This document shows, piece by piece, positions 1 through 8,948 of a stretch of DNA of 32,454 nucleotides. The stretch covers positions 1 to 32,454 of the forward strand of contig CAMYNQ010000017.1 in assembly GCA_947259785.1 (NCBI GenBank), read 5' to 3'. The number at the start of each line of letters is the position of its first letter. The stretch's first letter is position 1. The notes below the pieces were generated by a model. It did not search any database and was not told the origin of the DNA. It worked only from the letters and a program-made list of their open reading frames with translations. The DNA comes from an uncultured Chromatiaceae bacterium (lineage in GTDB: Bacteria > Pseudomonadota > Gammaproteobacteria > Tenderiales > Tenderiaceae). Both the position numbers and the translations under genes were made by a program.

Positions 1-142
1 CAATGACTGCCATGCCCAGGCCAATAGCCGTTTCCACTCGCTTGGATACAGCCAGGAAGGTGCACATGCCCAGAAAGAACACCAGGATGATGTTCTCAAC
101 AAACACTGCCTTGATGAAGATATTGAGGTAGTCTTCGAGCAT
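1..142 (-). CDS. nqrE: Na+-translocating NADH:quinone reductase subunit E (partial, N-terminal 47 residues)
   Basis: The ATG lies at 142 on the minus strand and the frame stays open to the window edge, so only the first 47 codons are present. The translation starts [18 protein letters not shown] and continues into a hydrophobic helix with the [18 protein letters not shown] pattern typical of NqrE. Cys27 fits the conserved NqrE cysteine that, with its NqrD counterparts, holds the iron-sulfur centre in the membrane. NqrE is an integral membrane subunit of the sodium-pumping NADH:ubiquinone oxidoreductase. Its start is 3 nt past the nqrD stop, so the two are almost certainly cotranscribed. RnfA is the closest paralogue, but the nqrABCD context settles the call. 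Confidence 0.95.
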   Translation of the reverse strand, partial: MLEDYLNIFIKAVFVENIILVFFLGMCTFLAVSKRVETAIGLGMAVI

Positions 143-145
143 CGG

Positions 146-790
146 TTAGTCCTTTTCCACCTGATAACTCTTCCAGGTGCGCAAGGCCCAGATCAGCAAA
201 CCGATGATAAAAAAGGCGCTGGGTGCCAATACCATCATGCCGTTTGGGTAATACCAACCGCCTTCAAACACCGAGGGCATGAGGCTGTAACCCAACAACC
301 TACCGGTGCCCAGGAGTTCACGAATGGCCGCGACGATGATTAATACAACGCTATATCCTATGCCATGGCCAATACCATCCAGAAAACTCAAGCCTGGCGG
401 ATTATGCATGGCAAAGGCCTCGGCACGTCCCATGATAATGCAGTTGGTGATGATCAGCCCGACAAAAACGGACAAGGTCTTGCTCATTTCAAAGGCATAG
501 GCTCGGATGAATTGATCTACCACAATCACCAAGGAGGCAATAATTGTCATCTGCACGATAATGCGTATGCTGGCCGGAATGTGGTGGCGGATAATACTCA
601 CTGTGGTATTGGAAAGCGTCAGCACTACAATTACCGCCATGCACATGATCAAGGCAGACTTAAGCGAGGTAGTCACTGCCAGGGCAGAACAGATTCCCAA
701 CACCTGAATGGTAATTGGGTTGGAATCAAACACCGGCTTAATCAATATGGTGCGGTGACTGTTGTTTGTAGTTGTTGTCGGCTCGCTCAT
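146..790 (-). CDS. nqrD: Na+-translocating NADH:quinone reductase subunit D
   Basis: A 214-residue, very hydrophobic protein with about six membrane segments, as expected for NqrD (usually about 210 residues). Family features seen include the [22 protein letters not shown] segment near residues 20-40 and [17 protein letters not shown] near 111-127. Cys34 and Cys117 fit the two conserved NqrD cysteines that share a [2Fe-2S] cluster with NqrE inside the membrane and carry electrons between NqrF and NqrC. The start codon overlaps the nqrC stop in an ATGA arrangement, which points to translational coupling. RnfE is the paralogue to exclude; the flanking nqr genes do that. Confidence 0.97.
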   Translation of the reverse strand: MSEPTTTTNNSHRTILIKPVFDSNPITIQVLGICSALAVTTSLKSALIMCMAVIVVLTLSNTTVSIIRHHIPASIRIIVQMTIIASLVIVVDQFIRAYAFEMSKTLSVFVGLIITNCIIMGRAEAFAMHNPPGLSFLDGIGHGIGYSVVLIIVAAIRELLGTGRLLGYSLMPSVFEGGWYYPNGMMVLAPSAFFIIGLLIWALRTWKSYQVEKD

Positions 791-1569
791 AGGCGCCCCC
801 CACTGCTGCGCACCCTGGCCAGGAAAGGGCCAAAGCCATGCTCACCCAACCAAAATTTGAGCAGATTCTCCACACCGCGATTGGTCAGGGTGGCTCCCGA
901 CAAGGCATCAACCTGATGGATTGTGCCGGGATCAGTATGATCTACACCTCCTTTTACTAACTGGATCTTGGGTCGCCCGCCTGCATCAAAGATCTTTTTG
1001 CCACGCCATTGCCGCAACCAGCGTGCGCTGTCCACTTCACCACCCAGGCCGGGGGTTTCTGCATGTTCATAAAAGCGTACACCCATCACCGTTTCAGTAT
1101 CGCCCTGCAAGGCGATAAAGCCGTACAAGGTCGACCACAGGCCATAGCCATGTATTGGCAAGATAATTCTGTTCACAGCGCCATTGTCATCACGCAGCAA
1201 ATAGACGGGCGCATAGTTGGCTCGCCGTTTAATGCCGGCGATATCCTGTGTCGGCGAGAGCGCGATACTCTGTTTAGGGTCTTTTTCCGCCTTGCGCAGG
1301 TCATATGATTCAGGTTGCTCTACCTGGTGAAACCTGCCTGACTCTAACTCCACCAGGCGCGTTTCCAATTGTTGTAATTGTTGCCCGACTGCCACATCTT
1401 GTCGCAGCAAATCAGCCACTTTCAGGATATTAAGATGCATGTAGTTCAGCCGGTTGGCCTGTTGCACCGGGCGCAATACGATAGTGCTGATGGTGACGAC
1501 GGCTGAACAGGTCAGCGCCACCGCCAAGGCGATATAAAAAATCCTGCGCTTGGCTACATTAGCTGTCAT
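787..1569 (-). CDS. nqrC: Na+-translocating NADH:quinone reductase subunit C, covalent FMN carrier
   Basis: The open frame extends to 1617, but the best start is the ATG at 1569 ([17 protein letters not shown]), giving 260 residues. The longer form would add an unconserved peptide encoded inside nqrB. One N-terminal membrane helix (about residues 9-32) anchors a periplasmic FMN-binding domain. The C-terminal [13 protein letters not shown] segment holds the SGAT flavinylation motif; its Thr (about residue 227) is the expected attachment site for FMN by Apb[12 protein letters not shown] is also typical of the family. The gene overlaps the end of nqrB by 11 bp and the start of nqrD by 4 bp. NqrC takes electrons from the NqrD/E cluster and passes them to the FMN on NqrB. 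Confidence 0.97.
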   Translation of the reverse strand: MTANVAKRRIFYIALAVALTCSAVVTISTIVLRPVQQANRLNYMHLNILKVADLLRQDVAVGQQLQQLETRLVELESGRFHQVEQPESYDLRKAEKDPKQSIALSPTQDIAGIKRRANYAPVYLLRDDNGAVNRIILPIHGYGLWSTLYGFIALQGDTETVMGVRFYEHAETPGLGGEVDSARWLRQWRGKKIFDAGGRPKIQLVKGGVDHTDPGTIHQVDALSGATLTNRGVENLLKFWLGEHGFGPFLARVRSSGGRL

Positions 1570-2815
1570 CGCGCCGCAACCTGCGTTTAATATTGGCCTG
1601 AACCACCACATAATCAATCAGTGGTGCCACCAGATTGGCAAACAGGATCGCCAGCATGGTGCCCTCCGGATAGGCGGGGTTAACGACACGGATCAGAATC
1701 GCCAACATGCCAATCAAGATGCCATACACCCACTTGCCACTATTGGTCATGGCGGCAGAGACGGGATCGGTTGCCATGAACACCATGCCAAAGGCGAAGC
1801 CACCGATAACAAAATGCCAATGGGCGGGAAGCGAAGCGATCGGGTTAGCCTCATTGCCAAAAAGATTAAACAACATCGTAAGGCCAACCATGCCCAACAA
1901 CATACCGAGCATAATGCGCCAAGAGGCAATGCGCGTATAAAGCAAAAAGGCAGCGCCGATCAATATCGCCAGGGTGGATGTTTCGCCCATGGAGCCGGGC
2001 AAAAAGCCGAGAAAGGCATCCAGCCAGCTTATGCCTGCGGCCTCTATTGCCTCGCTGCTGCTGACGATGCTTTGCTGCCAGGGTGTGGCTCCATTCATCG
2101 TCGCTGTGTCAACAGCAAGCGCCAGCGGAGTCGCACCGCTATAACCATCCACGGCCACCCACACTGCTTCACCTGACATATTGGCCGGATAGGCAAAATA
2201 GAGAAAGGCACGACCGGCCAAGGCGGGATTGATAAAGTTTCGCCCCGTACCACCAAACACCTCCTTGGCAATCACTACACCAAATGAAATGCCCAGCGCC
2301 ACTTGCCACAGCGGAATGGTGGGAGGCAAGGTCAAGGCAAACAAAATGGAGGTAACGAGAAAGCCTTCATTGATCTCCTTGTTGCGCATGCTGGCAAACA
2401 GGATCTCCCAAAATCCGCCCACGATTAAGGTCACAATATATACGGGCAGAAAATAGGCCGCACCATGGACAAGGTTGTCCCAGATGCTGTCTGGCTCATA
2501 ACCGGCAAATAGGAGCTGGATGAATGCTGCCCGCCAACCCTCGATGCTGACTTGCCCCATGCTTGCCAGTGCGCTATTCGCTTGCAAGCCGGTGTTATAT
2601 AGCCCCATCACCGTAGCCGGCAATACAGCCAACCAGACAAAGATCATAATGCGCTTCAGGTCCATGCCGTCGCGCACATGAGTACGACCGCTATTGACGC
2701 GGCCAGGGGAGTAAAGAAACATCCACACACCGCGATAGAGTGCGCCCCATCTCTTATAAGGCCCGTCTGTTTCAAACTTGGCAGCGTGTTTTTGAAAGAA
2801 ATCCTTCAACGCCAT
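1559..2815 (-). CDS. nqrB: Na+-translocating NADH:quinone reductase subunit B, covalent FMN and quinone-site subunit
   Basis: The frame opens at 2851, but the family start ([23 protein letters not shown]) is the ATG at 2815, with an AAGAAGG Shine-Dalgarno lying in the end of nqrA. The resulting 418 residues match the usual length (about 415). The protein has many membrane helices. The [12 protein letters not shown] segment contains the flavinylation motif with Thr229 as the expected FMN attachment residue, and the [20 protein letters not shown] block near residues 185-204 is highly conserved. NqrB forms the main sodium channel and binds quinone. It starts 5 nt after the nqrA stop and runs 11 bp into nqrC. 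The RnfD paralogue is shorter and sits in a different gene order. Confidence 0.97.
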   Translation of the reverse strand: MALKDFFQKHAAKFETDGPYKRWGALYRGVWMFLYSPGRVNSGRTHVRDGMDLKRIMIFVWLAVLPATVMGLYNTGLQANSALASMGQVSIEGWRAAFIQLLFAGYEPDSIWDNLVHGAAYFLPVYIVTLIVGGFWEILFASMRNKEINEGFLVTSILFALTLPPTIPLWQVALGISFGVVIAKEVFGGTGRNFINPALAGRAFLYFAYPANMSGEAVWVAVDGYSGATPLALAVDTATMNGATPWQQSIVSSSEAIEAAGISWLDAFLGFLPGSMGETSTLAILIGAAFLLYTRIASWRIMLGMLLGMVGLTMLFNLFGNEANPIASLPAHWHFVIGGFAFGMVFMATDPVSAAMTNSGKWVYGILIGMLAILIRVVNPAYPEGTMLAILFANLVAPLIDYVVVQANIKRRLRRDDS

Positions 2816-2820
2816 AAGCC

Positions 2821-4161
2821 TTAACCTTCTTTCTCGATCCGGTTGAGGCAATCCCGCAGCAGCAGGCCATAGTCATACTTGCCGGGACAGACATAGGTGC
2901 ACAGCGCCAGGTCTTCTTCATCCAGCTCCAGACAACCTAAGGCCTGGGCGGTGTCGGTGTCCTTCACGATCAAGGCGCGCAATAGCTGGGTCGGCAGAAT
3001 ATCGAGCGGCATCACATCTTCATAGCTGCCCATTGGCACCATGGCACGATGTTCGCCATTTGTGCTGGTGGAAAATTCAAAACGCTTGCCGGATGAAAAC
3101 CTGGAGCTAAAGATATTCAAAATAGAAAACTTCTCTTTGCCCGGTTGCAGCCAGGCCATGAACTCTTTTTCCCTTGACTCTTGCAACACCGACACTTGTG
3201 AGTGATAACGACCTAAGTAGGCGAGTTTATCTGCCGCCTCATGACCACATAAGACAGAGCCGGAAACAATTCGGTTTTCACCCGCCTTTAGTTCACCATG
3301 CACAAGTTCATTTATCGCAGCCCCTAAACGAACACGCAGCAAACGTGGGCGTTTTAACTGAGGCCCAGCAAGTGAAATCATGCGTTCGACAAATAGCTTT
3401 CCAGTGGTGAAAAGTTTGCCGATGGCAATGACATCTTGATAATTAATCGACCAGACCGTTTTGTTTTTACTCACCGGATCAAGCAGATGAATATGGGTGC
3501 CGGGCAGCCCGGCCGGGTGGGGACCGCAAAAGTCTTGCACAACCAGCTTATCAACATCAGGGTAAGGAATAGCACTGCCCGCTGCCTTGCAGAGATATAA
3601 TCTCTCCGCCCCAAGGCGTGCCAAAACACGTATTCCATGCTCAAAATCTTGCTTGTATTCATCTATAAACACAGTTGGATCAGCCGCAAGGGGACTGCTA
3701 TCCATGGCATTAATAAATATAGAGTGAGGAGAGCTGTCCGGTGGTGGCACTTTGCTGAACGGACGACTGCGAAGTGCAGTCCAAAGACCTGACTGAAACA
3801 GGTTCTGCTTCACCTGTCGCTCACTCAGTTTAGGTAGATCTGCTGAAGGATAAGACGTGAAACCGACTGCTTGTTCGTTGTCGTCTACACGAATAACAAC
3901 AGACAATAACATACGTTTCTCACCACGATGGATTGCTTCAATCACACCACCAGCAGGCGCAGTAAAACTAATGCCGGGGTTCTTCTTATCGGCAAATAGA
4001 ACCTGCCCGCGTTTAACTCTATCGCCCTCTTGTACCTGGAGGCTGGGGCGCGTGCCAATATAATCAGGGCCAAGCACAGCCACCGCTGATACAGGTTTTT
4101 CTTCGATCACCTGTTGCGGAATGCCTGTGATGGGTAAATCCAACCCTTTTCTAATGCGCAT
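2821..4161 (-). CDS. nqrA: Na+-translocating NADH:quinone reductase subunit A
   Basis: A 446-residue soluble subunit, the same length as well-studied NqrA proteins. The N-terminus [21 protein letters not shown] is the family hallmark, followed by a lipoyl-like segment ([20 protein letters not shown], near residues 42-61). The C-terminal half contains [21 protein letters not shown] and a [12 protein letters not shown] motif. NqrA sits on the cytoplasmic face of the complex near the quinone site. It is first in the operon. No in-frame upstream start was seen between this ATG and the candidate promoter. An AGAGGAG block lies about 18 nt upstream, which is far for a ribosome site, so initiation may be modest or the exact start may differ. 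Confidence 0.97.
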   Translation of the reverse strand: MRIRKGLDLPITGIPQQVIEEKPVSAVAVLGPDYIGTRPSLQVQEGDRVKRGQVLFADKKNPGISFTAPAGGVIEAIHRGEKRMLLSVVIRVDDNEQAVGFTSYPSADLPKLSERQVKQNLFQSGLWTALRSRPFSKVPPPDSSPHSIFINAMDSSPLAADPTVFIDEYKQDFEHGIRVLARLGAERLYLCKAAGSAIPYPDVDKLVVQDFCGPHPAGLPGTHIHLLDPVSKNKTVWSINYQDVIAIGKLFTTGKLFVERMISLAGPQLKRPRLLRVRLGAAINELVHGELKAGENRIVSGSVLCGHEAADKLAYLGRYHSQVSVLQESREKEFMAWLQPGKEKFSILNIFSSRFSSGKRFEFSTSTNGEHRAMVPMGSYEDVMPLDILPTQLLRALIVKDTDTAQALGCLELDEEDLALCTYVCPGKYDYGLLLRDCLNRIEKEG

Positions 4162-4241
4162 GGAAGTCAGCGCTGTAGACTCCTCTGATTGGTAAAAAAT
4201 CCCCCGACCCTCTTGCCCTCATCAAGCTTGCCTTTCTTAAT

Positions 4242-4270
4242 AGTAGAGTACATTAGCATGTAATTGGCAA
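4242..4270 (-). promoter_or_regulatory. Candidate sigma70 promoter for the nqr operon
   Basis: On the minus strand TTGCCA (4270-4265) is followed after exactly 17 nt by TCTACT (4247-4242). This gives 5 of 6 matches to the -35 box and 4 of 6 to the -10 box. It lies about 80 bp upstream of nqrA and points toward it. It is a pattern match only. Confidence 0.4.
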
Positions 4271-4441
4271 CTAGATTTCCCCCTTTCCCCACCCAATAGC
4301 AGCCCCTATATTTAGGAGTATAAAAGTTTCTGACCCACACATATTTTGTTTACCAGGCCAGTGCTTATAGAGCACACGAACACGGCATATGGGGAGGGGT
4401 AAAAGGTATGAAACAAACAATCAGCATATTTTAGAATAACT

Positions 4442-4603
4442 ATATGCCATATCACCGCAGCCAAAGATAGCAAGCCGTTAAGAACCCAATACAATCTTGA
4501 AACAGGAACCTGGGCTTTCTATCAAAAAGGCGAAAAGAAACCTGATACATACGGCGCCTGCCACACCAGCGGATTCAAAAAAGAAGGTCATCAAAGTGGA
4601 TAG
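4442..4603 (+). pseudogene. Fragment resembling a c-type cytochrome, truncated
   Basis: An open plus-strand frame without a convincing start ends at TAG 4601-4603. Its translation includes QYNLETGTWAFYQKG and then GEKKPDTYGACHTSGF followed by KKEGHQSG and the stop. The CHTSGF piece with the KPDTYGA lead-in resembles the region around a heme-binding CxxCH site in multiheme cytochromes, but the first cysteine of CxxCH is a tyrosine here. It looks like a short leftover of a larger gene. The family assignment is tentative. No intact neighbour could supply the rest. Confidence 0.3.
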
Positions 4604-4658
4604 GAAGGTATTAAACGAGGCAAGCGCTTGGTGGCACGCCTAGATTGCGGGAGGGTAC

Positions 4659-4926
4659 ATGCCAAGGATTCACAAGAAGGTGCTGATTCAGGCCGATCCC
4701 GAGGCTGTTTTTGATCTTCTGGCGTGCCATTCGAGGCATACACAACTCAGGCACCTATTGCCTAACGCCAATCGGCCATGGAACCACGGTGCCATTTACC
4801 ATGGAATATCGCCTGCAGCACCATGCCCTGGAAAGAGTTATTGCACCCTTGGTGGAGCCTTTAATACAGAAGGTCAACAATGAGATCCTGCATGCGGTAA
4901 AGGCTCGCCTTGAGACCGAAAAATGA
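4659..4926 (+). pseudogene. SRPBCC (START-like) family protein, broken by internal deletion and frame change
   Basis: The first frame begins at ATG 4659 after a good GGGAGG ribosome site and reads MPRIHKKVLIQADPEAVFDLLA, the usual N-terminal strand and helix of SRPBCC / polyketide-cyclase-like ligand-binding proteins. The conserved ending lies in another frame up to the TGA at 4924-4926: TPIGHGTTVPFTMEYRLQ and then ALERVIAPLVEPLIQKVNNE, the last strands and the long C-terminal helix. The middle of the fold (roughly 60-80 residues) is missing. One deletion near 4725-4765 that removed the core and changed frame explains this. Intact members are about 140-160 residues. The product is very unlikely to work. 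Confidence 0.6.
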
Positions 4927-5221
4927 ACCGAGTTAGCCCCGTCAGACCTCATACCGTAAGATCATTGGCCGAGCTATAGGGTAACTACTCACTTGGCGTT
5001 GTTCGATAATTACCGCCCAATCAATTGAACCACGAGGATTGTGAATTTACATCTGCGACCCACCACCAATAATACACGCTGTAATTGCTATACTAGAGAA
5101 GCCAAGAGTCAAAGAAGAAAACACCCTGCTCGACGAACTTTTGGCTTAAATATTAATGCCGAAAAGCATTCATGCGGATACTAAGGACTTTATATGGCTA
5201 AATATTTGGAGGACCAAATCA

Positions 5222-5431
5222 ATGTCAGATCATGAAGTAGAAGAGACCTTGAGAGAACACCCAGGACAACAATCTATTGAGTGTAAAGTGTGTCTCAAAG
5301 AAGTGCCTGCCTCAGCAACCCATACCTTTGAATGCGAGGATTATGTGCTCTATTTCTGTGGTGTCGAATGTTACGATCAATGGGAACATCAGCAAGAAGG
5401 CAATGATCAGTCCAGCGAGGATAAACAATAA
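5222..5431 (+). CDS. Small DUF3330 zinc-ribbon-like protein
   Basis: The frame opens at 5156, but the ATG at 5222 follows a clear GGAGG ribosome site about 9 nt upstream, giving 69 residues. The core CKVCLKEVPAS...YVLYFCGVECYDQWE matches the DUF3330 family. Cys21/Cys24 and Cys46/Cys50 form two pairs suited to binding one zinc or another metal, in a TRASH-like arrangement. Members are often found in mercury transposons and beside metal genes, but no such genes lie here. The protein should be cytoplasmic: there is no signal peptide or membrane segment. The tail is acidic and glutamine-rich. Function is unknown. An extended -10 (TGCTATACT, ending at 5094) lies 128 bp upstream and may drive it. 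Confidence 0.75.
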   Translation: MSDHEVEETLREHPGQQSIECKVCLKEVPASATHTFECEDYVLYFCGVECYDQWEHQQEGNDQSSEDKQ

Positions 5432-5515
5432 GGGCTATAGACTTGTTTTGTAATTAATCGATCTATGATCAACGAAATCATAAACGTTTTTTTATTGACC
5501 CCTAAAAACGCATAG

Positions 5516-5535
5516 TGCGTATATTGGGATACGCA
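5516..5535. repeat. Inverted repeat, 7-bp stem
   Basis: TGCGTAT (5516-5522) and ATACGCA (5529-5535) are perfect reverse complements around a 6-nt loop. A T-run at about 5487-5493 lies upstream, not downstream, so it is not a typical terminator for the DUF3330 gene. Confidence 0.6.
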
Positions 5536-5571
5536 ATTGTTCTTGTGCCCTCTGGGCAGGCCGCCGACCTG

Positions 5572-5587
5572 CAAGTTTCGAAACTTG
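5572..5587. repeat. Perfect 16-bp palindrome
   Basis: CAAGTTTCGAAACTTG is a perfect palindrome. It is flanked by ACCTGC on the left and GCAGGT about 30 nt to the right, which can pair as an outer stem. It could be an operator or an RNA stem. There is no known consensus I can name. Confidence 0.65.
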
Positions 5588-5636
5588 AATTCGCAGCACA
5601 TTGCAGGTATTCCAAATACCTCCCCTCCTAAAGAAA

Positions 5637-5697
5637 CATGAAAATCTGTTTCTGAGTACTTAACTCAGAAATGAACCCATTTTTAATGATTTTCATG
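5637..5697. repeat. Nested inverted repeat: outer 10-bp and inner 9-bp stems
   Basis: The outer arms CATGAAAATC (5637-5646) and GATTTTCATG (5688-5697) are perfect reverse complements. Inside them TTTCTGAGT (5649-5657) and ACTCAGAAA (5663-5671) form a second perfect stem with a 5-nt loop. The 61-bp unit could be a small mobile palindromic element or a structured RNA. Confidence 0.65.
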
Positions 5698-5789
5698 GCA
5701 AATAAGAAAGTTACTGCTTGCCATTGTTGCCTAACTGTTTTTAATCATTATTCTAGAGAGTTTAGAAAAAACTTATTTAAAAACAAGCT

Positions 5790-5809
5790 ATTATAAATTT
5801 ATTTATAAT
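5790..5809. repeat. AT-only inverted repeat, 8-bp stem
   Basis: ATTATAAA (5790-5797) and TTTATAAT (5802-5809) are perfect reverse complements around TTTA. In such AT-rich DNA this may be chance. Confidence 0.45.
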
Positions 5810-6033
5810 AATTATTCTTAAACGCCCAACTAATCAAGGAGCTGTTCAAATAAGCTAGGAAACAGTCGAATGCGGTTGTTTTTAAAGGTCTTTTATTTCA
5901 CCCCCTCTCTCCTCAGGCAGGCCCAGAATGATATTGGCCTCCAGTGTTAAAGAATAGTAAAGTATTGTTCACATAGCTTATACCGTTCTTCTTAGGACGG
6001 GCTTCTAATTTTAATAATGTTGTTGAGAGCCTT

Positions 6034-8682
6034 ATGATTAAATTACGCCTTGCCAGTTTAGCTCTTCTCGCCTTTGTCCATGCTCCCGCCTTTGCAGCAA
6101 CGTTCATCATCGACACAACTGATGACTTAACTGATGCCAATATTGGCAATGGAGTGTGTGAAACCATCAATGCTAATTGCTCATTACGTGCAGCGATTCA
6201 GGAGGCCAATGCGTTTTCTGGAACAGACAATCTTACAATTCCTGCTGGCACCTACGATTTAAGTCTCAGTGGCGTTGGCGAAGATGCAGCCGCGACAGGT
6301 GACTTAGATATCACAGACGACTTAACGATAAATGGCGCGGGTGCCAACCAGGTTTTCATTGATGGCATGGCTGCCGACAGGATTTTTAATATCGCGCAAG
6401 CAACAACCGTTATCATCAACGGCATCACCATTCGCAATGGTCTGGCTGACGGTATGAGCCTTAACAACAACACCGGCACAGGCGGGTTTGGTGGCGGCAT
6501 TCACAGCGAAGGCTTTCTAACCATTAACGATTGCAATATTGATCGTAACAAAGCTTTTGCTGGTGGCGCAGGCATTTATGCCTTTTATCGCGGTTTTCCA
6601 CTCAGTGGCTCGCTGACTGTAAACCGCAGTAATTTCACTTTTAGTGTGATCAACGGTGACCCCAGCGAAGGTGGTGCGGGTGGTTTTGGCGGACACATCT
6701 ACGCTGAAGGTATACCAATTTCAATTAATGACAGTGTTTTAAAAGATAGCCGCAGTAACGTTTTTGCCGGCATGTTATCTGGCGGTGGAATTTACTACAT
6801 TGACAGCACCTTTCCGCCGCAACAATCATTCGTTACTAACACGACTATTAGCAATAATCGCGTCATGTCCTTAGGCGGTGGTATACACGTTGCCATGGGT
6901 ACGCTGACTATTGAAAATAGCACTATCAGTGGCAATACAGCCTATGACCAGGGTGGCGGGATAAGCATTGATAGCACCGCAAGCGTCAACATCATCAATA
7001 GCACCATCGCCTACAATTCAGCAGCCGTCGATGGTGGTATATATGATGGAAATTCCTCACAAAACGTTACGTTCAGCGATTCAATTGTCAGCAATAACAT
7101 TGGTGGAAACTGCGCTACGTTATCCTCCGCTCTGCTCACTAGCGGTAGCAATATCGACAGCGATGGCAGTTGCGGTTTTGATATTTCCAACCAAGATCCG
7201 CTTTTACAACCCTTGGCAGATAACGGTGGCCCAGGTTTTACTCATGCTTTAGGTGATGGCAGTCCGGCCTTAAATTCAGCTGGCATATGCTTAACAACGG
7301 ATCAACGCAGTTATCTCCGCCCTGCCAGCTTATGTGATCTTGGCGCCGTTGAAATGGAAGCCAGCGTACCAGCCGTCGCGGTGAGAACGCCAACAGAAAA
7401 CAACCAAATATCGTCCGTCAGCAATCCAGACAACGAAGCACCAGTCGCTTTTGACCTACCCGCTGCCGTTGCTGCCGGCGGCATACTGCACGGCGTTATG
7501 AATGCTTATGACCCCGATGGTGACCCACTGACATATGAAATCACACAACAAGCTAACCAAGGCAACGCTGGCTTAGCAGTGCCAGGATCTAATAATGACA
7601 TTCCAGGTGGTTACACCTATGCGCCGCTTGCGACCGCGACAGGCAGTGACTCATTTAAATACCGGGCCTGTGATCCAGATTTAGCATGTTCAGAAGAAAG
7701 ATTCATAAATATCGCTATTACCAGTGGCACGGTTTCTGGTGAGATGAACATTGAACTCACACCTAACATAGGTAACGTCAATGACCTGCAAATTGTTTCA
7801 GAGCCCGAGCTAGCAGCAATAGCGCCAGACACCGATTACTCTTACCCTGTAGGCGCTTACTTTTTCAGCGTTGATGATATCCCTACTGCAACAAATCAAA
7901 GCGTAGTCACTATACAATTACCTGCAGAGGCAATCATTCCTGCAAATGCTGAAGTACGTAAATTAGATAACAGTGGCGTTTGGCAAACATTAAGCAATGT
8001 GGTCAGCCCCATCACTTCGAGTGCTGTCATCGACATTAACGCTAAAACAATTACGCTCACTCTGATTGACAATGATAAATTTGATTTAAACTCAGCCACG
8101 GGCGTCATCAACGACCCGGTCGCACTTGGCGTAGCAACAACCCGAGCAGTAGAGGTCTGTGTTGCAGGTTCTTGGCATAACACAAGCGAATGTATTCAGG
8201 CCTCACCCGGCTACTATGTCGCTGAAGCTGGAGCATCGAGTCAAACCTTATGTGCCGCAGGATCATACTCAAACTCGGCTGGAGCAACAGCATGCACACT
8301 TGCCCCACCTGGCTATTTCGTCGCGAATACTGGCTCAATAGAACAAACTGCTTGTCCAATCGGATATTTTTCTGACACTGAATCAGCAACGGTTTGTATA
8401 GCTGCCCCCATCGGTAGTTATGTCGATACAACAACCGCCACAAACGCGCTAAGCTGCCCAAGCGGCACGACGACAGCATCTACCGCATCCACAAGTGTCG
8501 ATGCATGCAGCATCTCTACTACTCCAGACAATATCTCTGCTACCTCAGACGATGTCTCTACCACCTCAGACAGCGCCTCTACCACCACAAACAACGGCGC
8601 AGGAGCAGTTGGCGCTTGGTTGTTAATTGTCTTATTAGGTAATGCGCTTATGCGTCGAAAATTGATACGGCGATCAGTTTGA
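6034..8682 (+). CDS. Large secreted modular surface protein: CSLREAI, beta-helix, Cys-rich repeats, C-terminal sorting tail
   Basis: An 882-residue protein. Residues 1-21 are a signal peptide (cleavage expected after APAFA). A CSLREAI-type motif (CSLRAAIQEANAF, 49-61) opens a right-handed parallel beta-helix rich in N-x-T-I-S-x-N and GGGI steps (about 90-370). It closes with a choice-of-anchor-Q-like segment (QDPLLQPLADNGGPG...SPALNSAG...CDLGAVE). A cadherin-like Asp-rich domain (DPDGDPLTYEI) follows near 490, then a choice-of-anchor-U-like region (about 590-705, TLTLIDNDKFDLNSATGVI). Next come four short Cys-rich repeats of the ephrin-receptor-like (GCC2/GCC3) type (about 710-815). The end is a Ser/Thr/Asp-rich linker and a tail of GAGAVGAWLL, a hydrophobic stretch and RRKLIRR, resembling GlyGly-CTERM-like sorting signals. 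It is likely exported and surface-held or released; the target is unknown. Confidence 0.85.
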   Translation: MIKLRLASLALLAFVHAPAFAATFIIDTTDDLTDANIGNGVCETINANCSLRAAIQEANAFSGTDNLTIPAGTYDLSLSGVGEDAAATGDLDITDDLTINGAGANQVFIDGMAADRIFNIAQATTVIINGITIRNGLADGMSLNNNTGTGGFGGGIHSEGFLTINDCNIDRNKAFAGGAGIYAFYRGFPLSGSLTVNRSNFTFSVINGDPSEGGAGGFGGHIYAEGIPISINDSVLKDSRSNVFAGMLSGGGIYYIDSTFPPQQSFVTNTTISNNRVMSLGGGIHVAMGTLTIENSTISGNTAYDQGGGISIDSTASVNIINSTIAYNSAAVDGGIYDGNSSQNVTFSDSIVSNNIGGNCATLSSALLTSGSNIDSDGSCGFDISNQDPLLQPLADNGGPGFTHALGDGSPALNSAGICLTTDQRSYLRPASLCDLGAVEMEASVPAVAVRTPTENNQISSVSNPDNEAPVAFDLPAAVAAGGILHGVMNAYDPDGDPLTYEITQQANQGNAGLAVPGSNNDIPGGYTYAPLATATGSDSFKYRACDPDLACSEERFINIAITSGTVSGEMNIELTPNIGNVNDLQIVSEPELAAIAPDTDYSYPVGAYFFSVDDIPTATNQSVVTIQLPAEAIIPANAEVRKLDNSGVWQTLSNVVSPITSSAVIDINAKTITLTLIDNDKFDLNSATGVINDPVALGVATTRAVEVCVAGSWHNTSECIQASPGYYVAEAGASSQTLCAAGSYSNSAGATACTLAPPGYFVANTGSIEQTACPIGYFSDTESATVCIAAPIGSYVDTTTATNALSCPSGTTTASTASTSVDACSISTTPDNISATSDDVSTTSDSASTTTNNGAGAVGAWLLIVLLGNALMRRKLIRRSV

Positions 8683-8948
8683 GATTACTGCCGTAGCACT
8701 GAAAGGTTTTAATCGCTATTTCAAACACACGCTTAAAGGGTTGTGCCGGTATTTGATTGCTGATGCTGGCAGGCTGCTTTCGGGCATTCCAGGCAAATGG
8801 GTATTCGAGCGAAATGATACCTTAGGACACACGACACTCTATTATTTTCTGCCTCAGAATAGCCGCAAAAATATAGAACTATGGATACACAAATCAGTTA
8901 TCTGGCCGATCTGTAATATGTCCCAGATCTAATTCAGACTACGACAAC

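Larger units (their letters stand above)
4162..4658. other. Intergenic region upstream of nqrA
   Basis: About 500 bp between nqrA and the SRPBCC pseudogene. It holds the candidate nqr promoter (4242-4270) and the cytochrome-like fragment (4442-4603). The minus-strand frame at 4312-4494 runs opposite the fragment and has no recognisable content. Nothing else could be supported. Confidence 0.6.
5432..6033. other. AT-rich intergenic region with several inverted repeats
   Basis: About 600 bp with no supported gene. It contains several perfect or near-perfect hairpins, listed separately (5516-5535, 5572-5587, 5637-5697, 5790-5809), and is strongly AT-rich from about 5740 to 5830. No transposase, tRNA or known RNA family was recognised. 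Confidence 0.6.

Noticed and set aside
365-916. 183-residue plus-strand frame opposite nqrD/nqrC
   Set aside because: Runs antisense to clear nqr genes and its translation is low-complexity His/Gln/Arg-rich, as expected for a shadow frame.
787-1617. Longer start for nqrC at 1617
   Set aside because: Adds 16 residues encoded within nqrB without family similarity; the ATG at 1569 gives the standard N-terminus.
1550-2176. 208-residue plus-strand frame opposite nqrB
   Set aside because: Antisense to nqrB, no domain, no ribosome site.
4312-4494. 60-residue minus-strand frame upstream of nqrA
   Set aside because: Overlaps the cytochrome-like fragment on the other strand; no ribosome site or similarity seen.
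5407-5601. 64-residue minus-strand frame overlapping the end of the DUF3330 gene
   Set aside because: Lies across palindromic intergenic DNA with no recognisable content.
5600-5830. Possible CRISPR array in the palindromic stretch
   Set aside because: The repeats are inverted, not direct, unequal in sequence, and have no regular spacers.
6400-7100. Repeated N-x-T and GGGI coding units as a DNA tandem repeat
   Set aside because: The similarity is at protein level (beta-helix turns); the DNA copies are too diverged to be a tandem repeat.
8741-8932. 63-residue plus-strand frame between the surface protein and zipA
   Set aside because: The open frame extends upstream into the surface-protein gene, no ribosome site precedes its ATG, and I recognise no family. 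It may be a remnant but cannot be supported.
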